Assembly (NCBI GenBank): GCA_938003545.1 | Contig: CALKXY010000008.1 | Location: 24,378 to 88,377, forward strand | Source of the DNA: an uncultured Caulobacterales bacterium | Lineage (GTDB): Bacteria; Pseudomonadota; Alphaproteobacteria; Caulobacterales; Maricaulaceae | Reading direction: 5' to 3' | Length of the DNA stretch: 64,000 nucleotides | Shown: one piece after another, positions 38,590 through 48,277 of the stretch | Layout: each line of letters opens with the position of its first letter | Position numbering within the stretch: the stretch's first letter is position 1 | Notes under the pieces: generated by a model | What the model was told of the DNA's origin: nothing | Database searches by the model: none | The model's input: only the letters and a program-made list of their open reading frames with translations | Position numbers and translations under genes: made by a program

Positions 38590-39786
38590 TTATGGGCGGT
38601 TCCGTCCATGCGCATCATGACTACCCACCCATTCATCTGCCACGACTGCAGTGGAAAGGCTAATTTCGCCCGCCAAAACCGTCCCGGCGACGATCTCGCA
38701 GAACTTGCTGACTTTCCCCGCGCCATAGCAATCTAACATCTCTAAGCACTCTCGCTGTGTTGCCAATCCTGTACCTCCGCCATAGGTCGCGACAATTAAG
38801 GACGGCAAGGTAATGGACCAATATAAATCTCCATTTTCAAGCAGCTCAACATAGGTCAAACCCGCCTGACTTTCCGCCACATTGGCCGCATCTTGGCCCG
38901 TTGCGATAAAGATTGCAGCAAGAGCATTGGCCGCATGAAGCCCATTATTCGTTGTCCCAGCATGAAGCCCGCCCAACGTACTAACTTGCCGCGCACGGTA
39001 GAGATCACGCGTGTCGCAACGTGTCATTCTCATCATTAACTCTTTTGGCAAAGTCACTTCGGCAACCACGCGCGCGCCGCGCGAATGAATAGTGTTAAGC
39101 TGACTATGTTTTTTATCCGTGTCGATAGCACCCGAAAGCGTGTAACGAATTGGCGCGTCATTATAATTAGCCATGATCCACTTACAGGCGGCATCTGTCG
39201 CCTTGCCGCACATGTTCTGCCCAGCAGCATCACCCGTTGTGTAGTTAAAGCGCGTGTAGTGCATCTTGGCGATTGTGTAATGTTCCACGTGGGACATTTT
39301 CCCAGACCGTGTCGTCATCTCTGCAGCGGTGCGTATATCAGCCAAATTGGCTTTGAACCATATCCCAAAGTCACGTGCGTCACGCGCATTTGAAAAGTGA
39401 AAAACGGGAGCACGCTGCATAAATCGTTCAACTAAAGTCGTTTTTACGCCGCCCGCTTCTGAAATAATCCGCATACCTCGGGAATAACTGGCAACGAGAG
39501 TCCCTTCAGTTGTCGCCAAAGGGACATAAAAATCGCCTTGGGCATGCTCGCCATTAACCCGCAAAGGGCCTGCCAAACCCAGAGGGACTTGTGCGGCTCC
39601 AATTGGGTTTTCAAGATTCCCAGGAAGCTCGGACGGGTCTTGGGTCGTGCGTGCGACGTGATCAACGGCGACGCCTGTACGGTCCCGAATAAAATCATGA
39701 CGAGCTCGGATCGCCGCTTGCGTAAAATTATCATCTTTATTGCGTGGAATAGAGGGCGCGCGGTCAGTCGATTTTTTAAAGGTCAT
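38590..39786 (-). CDS. hydroxymethylglutaryl-CoA reductase
   Basis: 398 aa; ENPIGAAQVPLGLAGPL, YVPLATTEGTLVAS, TDKKHSQLN, AAIFIATGQDAAN and GSHDAHGRN near the C-terminus. Confidence 0.9.
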   Translation of the reverse strand: MTFKKSTDRAPSIPRNKDDNFTQAAIRARHDFIRDRTGVAVDHVARTTQDPSELPGNLENPIGAAQVPLGLAGPLRVNGEHAQGDFYVPLATTEGTLVASYSRGMRIISEAGGVKTTLVERFMQRAPVFHFSNARDARDFGIWFKANLADIRTAAEMTTRSGKMSHVEHYTIAKMHYTRFNYTTGDAAGQNMCGKATDAACKWIMANYNDAPIRYTLSGAIDTDKKHSQLNTIHSRGARVVAEVTLPKELMMRMTRCDTRDLYRARQVSTLGGLHAGTTNNGLHAANALAAIFIATGQDAANVAESQAGLTYVELLENGDLYWSITLPSLIVATYGGGTGLATQRECLEMLDCYGAGKVSKFCEIVAGTVLAGEISLSTAVVADEWVGSHDAHGRNRP

Positions 39787-39909
39787 AAGACAACCCTAAC
39801 GACACTGACGGATTTGACAACGGGTGCGCATAGTTTCACTGCCAGGCAGGGGAGCAATAACTCGGTAAGGGGTATCAAATCCTACAGACAAGTCTCTACC
39901 GGACACCGC

Positions 39910-40315
39910 ATGGCTTATGGCGTTGGAGCTAGCCTTGTTTCAATCAAGAATGTGCTGTTCCACTTTTTCTTCATTTATTTTTTCTCAAATGGTGTTGGCG
40001 TCAATGAAGCCTGGATCATTGCCGCAACCACAATTGTTATTTTGGTCGATACTATTTCTTCCCCCTTGATCGGGCAAATTTCAGATAATTATAGGTCTAA
40101 ATTTTGGGGCCGCCGGAAATACGGCCTTAATCGCATTGGCCTAAATTGCATTTCCAACAGGAACAGAACCCAGTAATGTTGCCCCGGGTGCGGTTACAGG
40201 CTTGGTTTGGATTAGCTTATTGGTGCCGACCTTATTCGTCGCAGGTGGTATTTTCAGCTATCTTCGATATACGCTAACCCGTGCAAAGGTAGAGGCTCTA
40301 CAGCACCCTAATTAA
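39910..40315 (+). pseudogene. remnant of GPH-type sugar/MFS transporter
   Basis: N-terminal piece MAYGVGASLVSIKNVLFHFFFIYFFSNGVGVNEAWIIAATTIVILVDTISSPLIGQISDNYRSKFWGRRKY, then in another frame C-terminal-like TGTEPSNVAPGAVTGLVWISLLVPTLFVAGGIFSYLRYTLTRAKVEALQHPN*; middle of the protein absent. Confidence 0.75.
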
Positions 40316-41444
40316 ATAAAATATCTGCGAGTTTCGCCTTCTGCCACCGCACATCACCAAACTGGCTGTCATGGAAAATAGCGCGGCGACGGTAGAGCTG
40401 CGCATCGCACGCATAAGTAAACCCAAAGCCGCCATGAAATTGGATGGACCGGTCCGCCGCAAAAGACAGCGCCCGACTTGCCGCGACCTTTGCCATACGT
40501 GTTGCAACTTCGCCCTTACCTTGCTCATCAAAACTATAAGCTGCCGCATAGAGCAGTGAACGCGCTTTTTCGTAGCCGATATAGGCATCTACAATAGGGT
40601 GTTTCAGAGCTTGATAAGACCCAATTATTTTCCCAAATTGTTTTCGCGTTTTAAGGTAATCAAGCGTGTAATCCAAACAGGTTTGCGTAGCCCCAACAAG
40701 TTCGGCAGCTCCCAAAAGATTGGCGCATAAATCAATATGAGCCAAAGCGGCTGCCGTACTACCTTGATCCATCAAAGCCGTTTGAGGCAGGACCAAACCA
40801 TTTAGATTTATTTCATAACTTCGTTTTGTCTCATCAATTAATTTTTCGCGGCGACGCTTAGAGGGTGGACATAAAGCGGCATCAAAAACGAAGAGCGACA
40901 CCTGTGCATCCAGTTTTGCACTGATGATAACAACGTCAGCAGCATCTAAATTTTGAACAACTACTTTTTTACCAGACAATTTAAACCCGTCAGAGGTCAC
41001 ATGTGCTGTCGCGTCAACTTTATGTAGATCATAAGATCCATTTAATTCCGAAAGGGCGAGAGTCCCGATAGTACCTTTGGCGAGCTTTGGCAGATAGGTC
41101 GTTTTTTGCGCCTCCGTACCACCCGCCAGAATAGCCTGCGCTACAACTGTGCTAGTTATAAAGGGTAACGCCATCATACGCCGTCCCATCTGCTCCATCA
41201 CAGGCACATCCTCAGCCAAAGACAATCCAACGCCACCATAAGTCTCAGGTAGTGCGATCCCTAGCCAACCCAGCGCAGCAATCTCGCGCCAGTCGTCCAA
41301 ATCAAAGCCTCGATCATCGTCGAGTTGAGCGCGCACTTTAGTAATATCCGACTTATCGCGGCAGACGTTTTCTGCGACGTCCATCAATTCGACCTGTTCC
41401 TCGGTAATACCGAGGCGGCCCAAGGCTTGTGGATCAAATGACAT
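40308..41444 (-). CDS. acyl-CoA dehydrogenase (second of adjacent pair)
   Basis: 378 aa; GWLGIALPETYGGVGLSL, RKQFGKIIGSYQALKHPIVDAYI, HGGFGFTYACDAQLYRRRA. Confidence 0.9.
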   Translation of the reverse strand: MSFDPQALGRLGITEEQVELMDVAENVCRDKSDITKVRAQLDDDRGFDLDDWREIAALGWLGIALPETYGGVGLSLAEDVPVMEQMGRRMMALPFITSTVVAQAILAGGTEAQKTTYLPKLAKGTIGTLALSELNGSYDLHKVDATAHVTSDGFKLSGKKVVVQNLDAADVVIISAKLDAQVSLFVFDAALCPPSKRRREKLIDETKRSYEINLNGLVLPQTALMDQGSTAAALAHIDLCANLLGAAELVGATQTCLDYTLDYLKTRKQFGKIIGSYQALKHPIVDAYIGYEKARSLLYAAAYSFDEQGKGEVATRMAKVAASRALSFAADRSIQFHGGFGFTYACDAQLYRRRAIFHDSQFGDVRWQKAKLADILFN

Positions 41445-42625
41445 CAGTAACTCTTTGGGAGCCCAAGCACATGCTCGGCAATGATGTTACGTTGGATTTG
41501 CGACGTGCCGCCACCGATAGTCGCGGAGAAGGCATTGAGATAGGATCGGTGCCACAAGCCTTTATCGACTGCATTTGGCTCATCCACATAATAAGCCCCC
41601 CGCGTCCCCTGAAGTGTGAGCGCGTATTGATTTATTTCGCGTGCAAATTCTGTCTTCACGAGCTTGTCCATCAATGGCAATCCCGCTGGGTTATCCCGCA
41701 TAAGCGGACCAATTTTAGCACGCTGTTGATTCAAATTCACGGCCTGCGCATCAATAATATAATCCAGTAAGTCATCCTGTACGACAGGGTCATTCAACTG
41801 CCCCGTATCACGCGCAAGATTTAAAATCTCCAGCGGGTCAGGTTCTGTAATCGAATATCCACCAGCCTGTCCGCCGCGCGCGCCGCGTTCATACTCCAAT
41901 GTTTGCATCGCAATCTTCCACCCTTGGCCCTCTTGCCCCATCAAGCCGTCCGCAGGAATACGCGCATCGGTGAAAAACGTCTGCGTAAAGCCGTGCTCAC
42001 CAGTCAATTTTTTGATCTTACGCGTTTCAATGCCTGGCACATCCATCGGCGTAAGGATGAAAGATAAGCCCGCATATTTATTTGGCGCATCTGGATTCGT
42101 TCGTGCAAGCAGGATCATATATTTCCCAAAATGCCCATGTGTTGTCCAAATTTTTGATCCATTCAGGACGTACTCATCCCCCTCACGTACTGCGCGCAAT
42201 TGTGCGTTTCCAAGATCAGAACCATTTTCTGGTTCGGAAAACCCCTGACACCAAATATCTTCAGCTGATAAAATGCCTTTGATAAATTTTTTCTTATGCG
42301 CTTCAGATCCAATATCGAGAATAAGCGGTCCAGCCCAACTGAGGCCAATCGTATTCATCATGATGGGCGCATCATATTTACGCATGGCTTTGGTTGCCAC
42401 AGCTTGATGTGCGTCGGTTAGTCCACCGCCGCCATATTCCGACGGCCAAGCTGCGCCTAAATATCCTGCCTCATAGACCTGTTTTTGCCAGTTTCTCAGG
42501 AACTCAAATTGTTGATCTGTCCCCACTTCCATAAAAGTGAGCGGCATCATAAAATCAACGTTTCGCGGGGTGTTTTCCGCAAACCATTGATCGGCCTCTT
42601 TAGCAAAATCTTCAACAGAAATCAT
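41444..42625 (-). CDS. acyl-CoA dehydrogenase (first of adjacent pair)
   Basis: 393 aa; AAWPSEYGGGGLT, QGFSEPENGSDLGNAQLRAVREGDEYVLNGSKIWTT. Confidence 0.92.
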   Translation of the reverse strand: MISVEDFAKEADQWFAENTPRNVDFMMPLTFMEVGTDQQFEFLRNWQKQVYEAGYLGAAWPSEYGGGGLTDAHQAVATKAMRKYDAPIMMNTIGLSWAGPLILDIGSEAHKKKFIKGILSAEDIWCQGFSEPENGSDLGNAQLRAVREGDEYVLNGSKIWTTHGHFGKYMILLARTNPDAPNKYAGLSFILTPMDVPGIETRKIKKLTGEHGFTQTFFTDARIPADGLMGQEGQGWKIAMQTLEYERGARGGQAGGYSITEPDPLEILNLARDTGQLNDPVVQDDLLDYIIDAQAVNLNQQRAKIGPLMRDNPAGLPLMDKLVKTEFAREINQYALTLQGTRGAYYVDEPNAVDKGLWHRSYLNAFSATIGGGTSQIQRNIIAEHVLGLPKSY

Positions 42626-43449
42626 TTTCGTTCGATCTGCTTTAAAGTATTCTCTAGCCTATCCGCAACGCTTTCTAATCGGTCGGCCACAGACCGTGCT
42701 GTCTCGCCTGTCCCTACAATCATACTAACGAGGCGATCAACGAACCGCGTCATATCCGCCTTACGTGCCCCCTTACGCGAAGATCGCATCATCAATGACT
42801 TCCCTCCGTAATCCAATGCCCCGTAAAAAATGTCTCTTAAGACGCGCACATCTGCATCGCTTGGAATATCGCCGCTCGCGCGGCCTTCTCTGACGGTGCG
42901 GTCAAATACGGCAACATATGTTTTATTCAGGCTGTGAACGTCACTCCCCTCATAATCAGAGAGGCTGGACATTAAGGTCGGTAGCATTTCAATAATGCCG
43001 CGCTCATCCATAATACGCTGTAAATGATGACGTGCGAGAAAATCTAATTTCGTTCGCGTTGTGCGCCGTCCATCAACGCCCGCCTGAGAACTGTCCGTCA
43101 GACGTTTGTAGAAGTCCGCAATAACGCCACGCGCTAATGCCTCTTTATTTTCAAAATATGTGTAGAGCGTGCCGTCTGCGACCCCGGCCGCACGCGCAAT
43201 CATGGCCATAGTTGTCTTGGCATATCCATGGGTCGTGAACATCTCACGCGCGGCCGCCACAATCGCATCCTCACGACGTCTAACGCGAGATTGGCGCGTT
43301 GAAGATACCTCTACAGAAGGTGACAGTTTGGGCTGGGATGACAAGGCATCGGGGACAGCGGCCGCTTGTGTGGTCTCTGCCGGCCCCGATGCCATGTCGT
43401 TCGCTCTCCCCGCGAGTCTATTGGCTTTAGGCGTTCTCATCACACTCAA
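42622..43449 (-). CDS. TetR-family transcriptional regulator
   Basis: 275 aa; RREDAIVAAAREMFTTHGYAKTTMAMIARAAGVADGTLYTYFENKEAL. Confidence 0.92.
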   Translation of the reverse strand: MSVMRTPKANRLAGRANDMASGPAETTQAAAVPDALSSQPKLSPSVEVSSTRQSRVRRREDAIVAAAREMFTTHGYAKTTMAMIARAAGVADGTLYTYFENKEALARGVIADFYKRLTDSSQAGVDGRRTTRTKLDFLARHHLQRIMDERGIIEMLPTLMSSLSDYEGSDVHSLNKTYVAVFDRTVREGRASGDIPSDADVRVLRDIFYGALDYGGKSLMMRSSRKGARKADMTRFVDRLVSMIVGTGETARSVADRLESVADRLENTLKQIERK

Positions 43450-43458
43450 CGCTGTGAG

Positions 43459-43525
43459 TTGACTTGAGGTAGCTGAAGCCTATTCAATTTAATCGAATTA
43501 CTATTCAGCGAACCGCTCAAGTCAA
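43459..43525. promoter_or_regulatory. nested dyad between divergent TetR and AtuA-like genes
   Basis: TTGACTTGAG (43459-43468)/CTCAAGTCAA (43516-43525) and GCTGAA (43472-43477)/TTCAGC (43504-43509), nearly common centre. Confidence 0.55.
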
Positions 43526-43573
43526 GCTATGGTTTCAGCTTGACGGCCCGGAGATAAATGCAGGTCTCGTCAG

Positions 43574-45388
43574 ATGTCCAAAACGATCCATATTGCAGGG
43601 GCTTCAGGTTATTGGGGCGAGAGCGCCATGGCGACCCCGCAATTGCTCAATGCACATAAATCTGGCGACATTCATCTTGATTATATCGTCTATGATTACC
43701 TTGCAGAAATCACGATGAGTATTCTGGCACGTTCAAAAGCCAAAAACCCAGACCTCGGTGGTTATGCCACAGACTTTGTAGATGCCGTCATTCGTCCTTA
43801 TTTAGGCGATATCGCGCAGACAGGTATAACCTTGATCGCTAATGCAGGTGGTGTGAATCCAGACGCCTGCGGACAGGCCATACGGGCACTCATAGCCGAC
43901 GCGGGGTTGGATCTGAAAGTTGCCGTCATTACGGGCGACAATCAAATGGACGAACTTGAGCGCATTGTGCAAACACATCCAACAGACATGTTCACTGGCG
44001 CTACTATGCCGCCGCCAGAAAAAGTGGCCTCCATAAATAGTTACTTGGGAGCCTTCCCGATTGCGAAGGCTTTAGACGCAGGGACGAATATCGTCATCAC
44101 AGGGCGCGTCGTCGATAGCGCCGTGACACTCGGCGCATGTATCCACGAATTTGGATGGGGAGCGGAAGAGTGGGACTTACTCGCCAGCGGGTCGCTTTGC
44201 GGGCATATTTTAGAGTGCGGCCCACAAACTACGGGCGGTAACTTCACGGATTGGGAGTTAGCGGGGGATATATCAGAGATCGGTTATCCCATCGCGGAAA
44301 TTGCTGCGGATGGCAGCTTCATCACGACCAAACCATCTGAGACAACAGGACTCGTCAGTGTCGGGACCGTCAGCGAGCAAATGGTCTACGAAATCGGTGA
44401 TCCGCAGACCTATCTCTTACCGGATGTGACCTGCGATTTCTCAAACGTCACCATCACGCAAGTCGGAGCTGACCGCGTGGAAGTCTCCCCTGCAAAAGGC
44501 CGCGCGGCCCCGACACATTACAAGACATGTTTGACCTATGCCGACGGATATAGAACTGGGTCTTATCTGACGTTTTACGGCAATCGATCGACTGCGAAAG
44601 CCAAGGTCTTTTGTGACGCTGTAATCAAACGCGCAAAGAATGGTTTGCGGGCGTCAAACCTTGGGGACTTTACCGAAGTCAGCCGCGAAATCATTGGCGG
44701 TGGCTCGCAAATGGGCGTGCATGTTGAAGCCCAAGAAGTCGTCGTCAAAATTGCTGTCAAACATCCAGAGGCCAAAGGCGTTGGCGTCTTCCTAAAAGAA
44801 TTAACGGGAACCTTCCTCGCCACGCCGCCCGGCTTGTCTGCTTTCACGGGTGCGGGACGTCCAAAACCCTCCCCCGTTGTGCGACTCTTTTCCTACCTCA
44901 CACCGAAAGATGAGATTGAGATCAAAATTGATATGGGGGATCATATCCTTACGCATAAAGACTCTGTCTTTGCGGCGGGCCCTGCGCCGTCTCGACCTGA
45001 TGCGCCGCATCTAGTTTCTGGTGATGTAGAGATAAGCGTTGAAACGCTCGCCTGGGCACGGTCTGGCGATAAGGGCGACAAAGCCAACATCGGCATTATC
45101 GCGCGAGACGCAGCCTATGTACCGGCCCTTTGGTCTGCGCTGACCCCTGAATTCATCGGTGAGGTGATGGAGCATTTTTTAGAAGAGAAAACGGAAATCG
45201 ACCGATTCTTCCTCCCTGGTTCAAGTTCAATTAATGTCCTAATGAACCGCGCCTTGGGCGGCGGCGGCGCAGCTAGCCTGCGTAATGACCCGCAAGCCAA
45301 GGGATTCGCGCAAGTGCTCTTGGCGCAAACTATTCGCGTCCCAGCACACATCGCCCAAGCGGCGAATGAAAAGGCCACACTAAAATGA
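43574..45388 (+). CDS. AtuA-like (DUF1446, acyclic terpene utilisation) protein
   Basis: 604 aa; IHIAGASGYWGESAMATPQLL, IANAGGVNPDACGQAI, ITGRVVDSAVTLGACIHEFGW. Confidence 0.85.
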   Translation: MSKTIHIAGASGYWGESAMATPQLLNAHKSGDIHLDYIVYDYLAEITMSILARSKAKNPDLGGYATDFVDAVIRPYLGDIAQTGITLIANAGGVNPDACGQAIRALIADAGLDLKVAVITGDNQMDELERIVQTHPTDMFTGATMPPPEKVASINSYLGAFPIAKALDAGTNIVITGRVVDSAVTLGACIHEFGWGAEEWDLLASGSLCGHILECGPQTTGGNFTDWELAGDISEIGYPIAEIAADGSFITTKPSETTGLVSVGTVSEQMVYEIGDPQTYLLPDVTCDFSNVTITQVGADRVEVSPAKGRAAPTHYKTCLTYADGYRTGSYLTFYGNRSTAKAKVFCDAVIKRAKNGLRASNLGDFTEVSREIIGGGSQMGVHVEAQEVVVKIAVKHPEAKGVGVFLKELTGTFLATPPGLSAFTGAGRPKPSPVVRLFSYLTPKDEIEIKIDMGDHILTHKDSVFAAGPAPSRPDAPHLVSGDVEISVETLAWARSGDKGDKANIGIIARDAAYVPALWSALTPEFIGEVMEHFLEEKTEIDRFFLPGSSSINVLMNRALGGGGAASLRNDPQAKGFAQVLLAQTIRVPAHIAQAANEKATLK

Positions 45389-46188
45389 CCCCTGAAGCCA
45401 ACGACTTCCAAGCTGAATGCGATCAGATTTTTGGCCTCCTCACGGCTGAAAATGATGATGTTTTTGCGCGCGTTACAGGTTTTAAAGATTGGACAATCGG
45501 AGACATTATCGCGCATTTACACGTCTGGAATATCGCCGCAGATTTGTCCCTCACTGCACCCGAAAAGTTCCTTCAATTTGCAGCAAATGTAATGAAGCAG
45601 TTCTCAGCGGGTGAGACGCACCAAACATTTCAGCGGAAATTTTTCAACGGAAAATCTGACGCTGATATTTTTTTGGATTGGGCGGACTATTTCACACATA
45701 TGGCGACGCGTTTTGAAACAGCTGATCCGGACAAACGCGTCAAATGGGTAGGGCCAGATATGTCCGTGCAATCCTGCATTATTGCACGGCAAATGGAACA
45801 CTGGGCACATGCACAAGCCATTTTCGATATTCTAGGCGTCGATCGTGAAAATCGAGACCGATTAAAGAATGTTGCACATATAGGTGTAACGACATTCTCT
45901 TGGTCCTTTCGCGTGCGCGGAGAGACCCCACCAACGCCGAAACCCTTTGTCAAATTAACGGCTCCATCCGGTGAAATTTGGACATGGAATGAGGATCAAC
46001 CCAACAATCGCATTGAAGGGACTGCGGAGAGTTTCTGCCAAGTCGTCACGCAATGCCGCAACGTCAAAGATACTAACCTTATTACGACGGGAGACACAGC
46101 TACCGAATGGATGGCACATGCCCAGTGTTTTGCCGGCGGCGCGGAAACACCGCCTGAACAAGGCCTGCGCCGCAAAGCCAACGCCTAA
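45385..46188 (+). CDS. TIGR03084-type (DinB/maleylpyruvate isomerase-like) putative metal-binding protein
   Basis: 267 aa; DWTIGDIIAHLHVWN, MEHWAHAQAIFDILG; 4-bp overlap with upstream gene. Confidence 0.7.
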   Translation: MTPEANDFQAECDQIFGLLTAENDDVFARVTGFKDWTIGDIIAHLHVWNIAADLSLTAPEKFLQFAANVMKQFSAGETHQTFQRKFFNGKSDADIFLDWADYFTHMATRFETADPDKRVKWVGPDMSVQSCIIARQMEHWAHAQAIFDILGVDRENRDRLKNVAHIGVTTFSWSFRVRGETPPTPKPFVKLTAPSGEIWTWNEDQPNNRIEGTAESFCQVVTQCRNVKDTNLITTGDTATEWMAHAQCFAGGAETPPEQGLRRKANA

Positions 46189-46285
46189 ACGACGCATGAC
46201 ACACCTCCAAATTTAGACCCTCTTCTAAACCCTAAACCTCTATAAAAAGACTTTAGCCCCTACAGATTTTTAGAAAGTTACCCTC

Positions 46286-47119
46286 ATGAGCGATTATAAA
46301 AACAAGACGGCTTTTGTGACAGGCGCGGCCTCTGGTATTGGTTACGCCCTGACTGAGGCGCTGCTAAATGAGGGTGCAAATGTTATGATGGCCGATGTCG
46401 ACGGGGCAGGTTTAGCTGAGGCTCTCGCAAAATTAGGGGGCTCATCTAACCGCTTATTTTCCACTTTGTGCGATGTGCGGGATGCCGCCGCAGTTCAAGC
46501 CGCAGCCAAGTTAACCCAAGATACCTTTGGTAAAGTTCATATCGTCATGAATAATGCAGGCGTTGGCTTGGCGGGGCGGTCCGGCGAAATTGATCTGAAA
46601 GATTGGCGTTGGATTGTAGACATCAACCTGATGGGTGTCGTTCACGGTGTCGAAGCCTTTACCCCCTTAATTAAATCACATGGCGAAGGCGGTAATATTT
46701 TAAACACCGCGAGCATGGCTGGACATATAACCACGGAATATATGCCACCCTATCATGCAACTAAATACGCTGTCGTTGGATATTCAGAATCTATTGCTCC
46801 CGAAGTCGCAAAATACAACATCGGCGTCACCTGTCTTTGCCCAACATGGGTGAAGACAAATATTGCCAATTCGGGTGATGCTCGCCCGTCAACAAATGGC
46901 ATTGATAAAGACACGCTAACAGCCCTGAAACAAACCGCAGAACTGGTGAAGAATGGTATGGACGCCTCCCGCTTGGCAAAACTCACCTTGGCGATGATGT
47001 CGCAAGGTCGAATGCATGTCTTTAACGACCCCGAAGCGCGCCCTATGATTGACATCCGCGCCAAGGCCTTGGGCGACGATTACGATGCCGCGCTTGCGTG
47101 GTTAGCAGAAAACACATGA
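46286..47119 (+). CDS. short-chain dehydrogenase/reductase
   Basis: 277 aa; TGAASGIGYAL, MNNAGVGL, YHATKYAVVGYSE. Confidence 0.93.
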   Translation: MSDYKNKTAFVTGAASGIGYALTEALLNEGANVMMADVDGAGLAEALAKLGGSSNRLFSTLCDVRDAAAVQAAAKLTQDTFGKVHIVMNNAGVGLAGRSGEIDLKDWRWIVDINLMGVVHGVEAFTPLIKSHGEGGNILNTASMAGHITTEYMPPYHATKYAVVGYSESIAPEVAKYNIGVTCLCPTWVKTNIANSGDARPSTNGIDKDTLTALKQTAELVKNGMDASRLAKLTLAMMSQGRMHVFNDPEARPMIDIRAKALGDDYDAALAWLAENT

Positions 47120-48270
47120 GCGCCGTTCAAGGCCATTATGATCCAGCCTTCAAAGCTGTTCGGCAAGCCTTTGAACACAATTTCGCAGAGCGCGGCGAAG
47201 TTGGAGCCAGTGTCTGCATCCAAGACAGTAAGGGCAGAGCTGTCGTCGATCTTTGGGGCGGGACACATACGGATGGGCAGACACCCTGGACCCGTGATAC
47301 ATTGTCGATTGTCTTTTCCTGCACAAAGGCCGCCACGGCACTTTGTGCGCATTTACTCATTGAGCGGGGGCTATTAAATCCCGACGCGAGAGTGACTGAT
47401 TACTGGCCCGAATTTGGGGCACATGGAAAAGATCAAACAACCGTTCGCGACATGTTGGGTCATCGCAGCGGCGTTCCCGCCTTACGCGCACCCGTCGACG
47501 CGGGCGGGTTTTTAGATTTCGACTATACAGCAAAAAGGTTAGCAGAAGAGGTGCCTTTCTGGGAGCCTGGCACGGCGCATGGTTATCACATGGTCACCTT
47601 TGGGTGGACCGTTGGCGAACTCGTTAGGCGCGTCTCAGGAAAACCCTTGGGCGAATTTTTCAGAGACGAAATCGCAGGACCAAGCGGGTTAGATTTTCAT
47701 ATTGGTCTGCCCAAAAGCGAATTTAGCCGCGTTTCAAAACTGCAGCTTTTCCAACCTCATCCAAACGATACCCCATCTGAATTTGTTAAGGCGATGATGA
47801 ATGACCCAACAGGGGTTCAAGCTCTCGCCTTTGCAAATAATGGCGGCTGGTTCTTTGATGCCCCAGATAGTTGGCAGGCAGAATTAGGCGGTGCGGGCGG
47901 TATATCCAATGCGCGCGGATTGGCGGGCATGTTTGGGACGACCCTAGGCGATACGGCATTATTCTCGCCGGCTCGGATTGAGGCGATGCGCACGCCTGTC
48001 TCAGAAGGGGATGACCTGACCCTCTGTATTCCTACGCGGTTTGGCGAAGGGTTTATGTTATCCATAGATAACCGAAATTTACCAGGCGAAGGTAATTCGG
48101 CGGTCATGGGCGACGGCGCATTCGGGCACGTCGGTATGGGTGGCAGCCTTGGCTTTGCTGATCCCAACGCTGGATTTAGTTTCGGTTATTCCATGAATAA
48201 AATGGGCGGCGGTATTCTACTCAATGATCGCGGACAGTCGCTGGTTGATGCCGCTTATGCCTGCATCTAA
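47116..48270 (+). CDS. serine hydrolase / beta-lactamase-family esterase
   Basis: Likely start at 47116 (ATGA overlap with SDR stop); SIVFSCTKAATAL (SxxK), YHMVTFGWTVGE, GHVGMGGSLGFAD. Confidence 0.88.
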   Translation: MSAVQGHYDPAFKAVRQAFEHNFAERGEVGASVCIQDSKGRAVVDLWGGTHTDGQTPWTRDTLSIVFSCTKAATALCAHLLIERGLLNPDARVTDYWPEFGAHGKDQTTVRDMLGHRSGVPALRAPVDAGGFLDFDYTAKRLAEEVPFWEPGTAHGYHMVTFGWTVGELVRRVSGKPLGEFFRDEIAGPSGLDFHIGLPKSEFSRVSKLQLFQPHPNDTPSEFVKAMMNDPTGVQALAFANNGGWFFDAPDSWQAELGGAGGISNARGLAGMFGTTLGDTALFSPARIEAMRTPVSEGDDLTLCIPTRFGEGFMLSIDNRNLPGEGNSAVMGDGAFGHVGMGGSLGFADPNAGFSFGYSMNKMGGGILLNDRGQSLVDAAYACI

Positions 48271-48277
48271 CGCGTCA

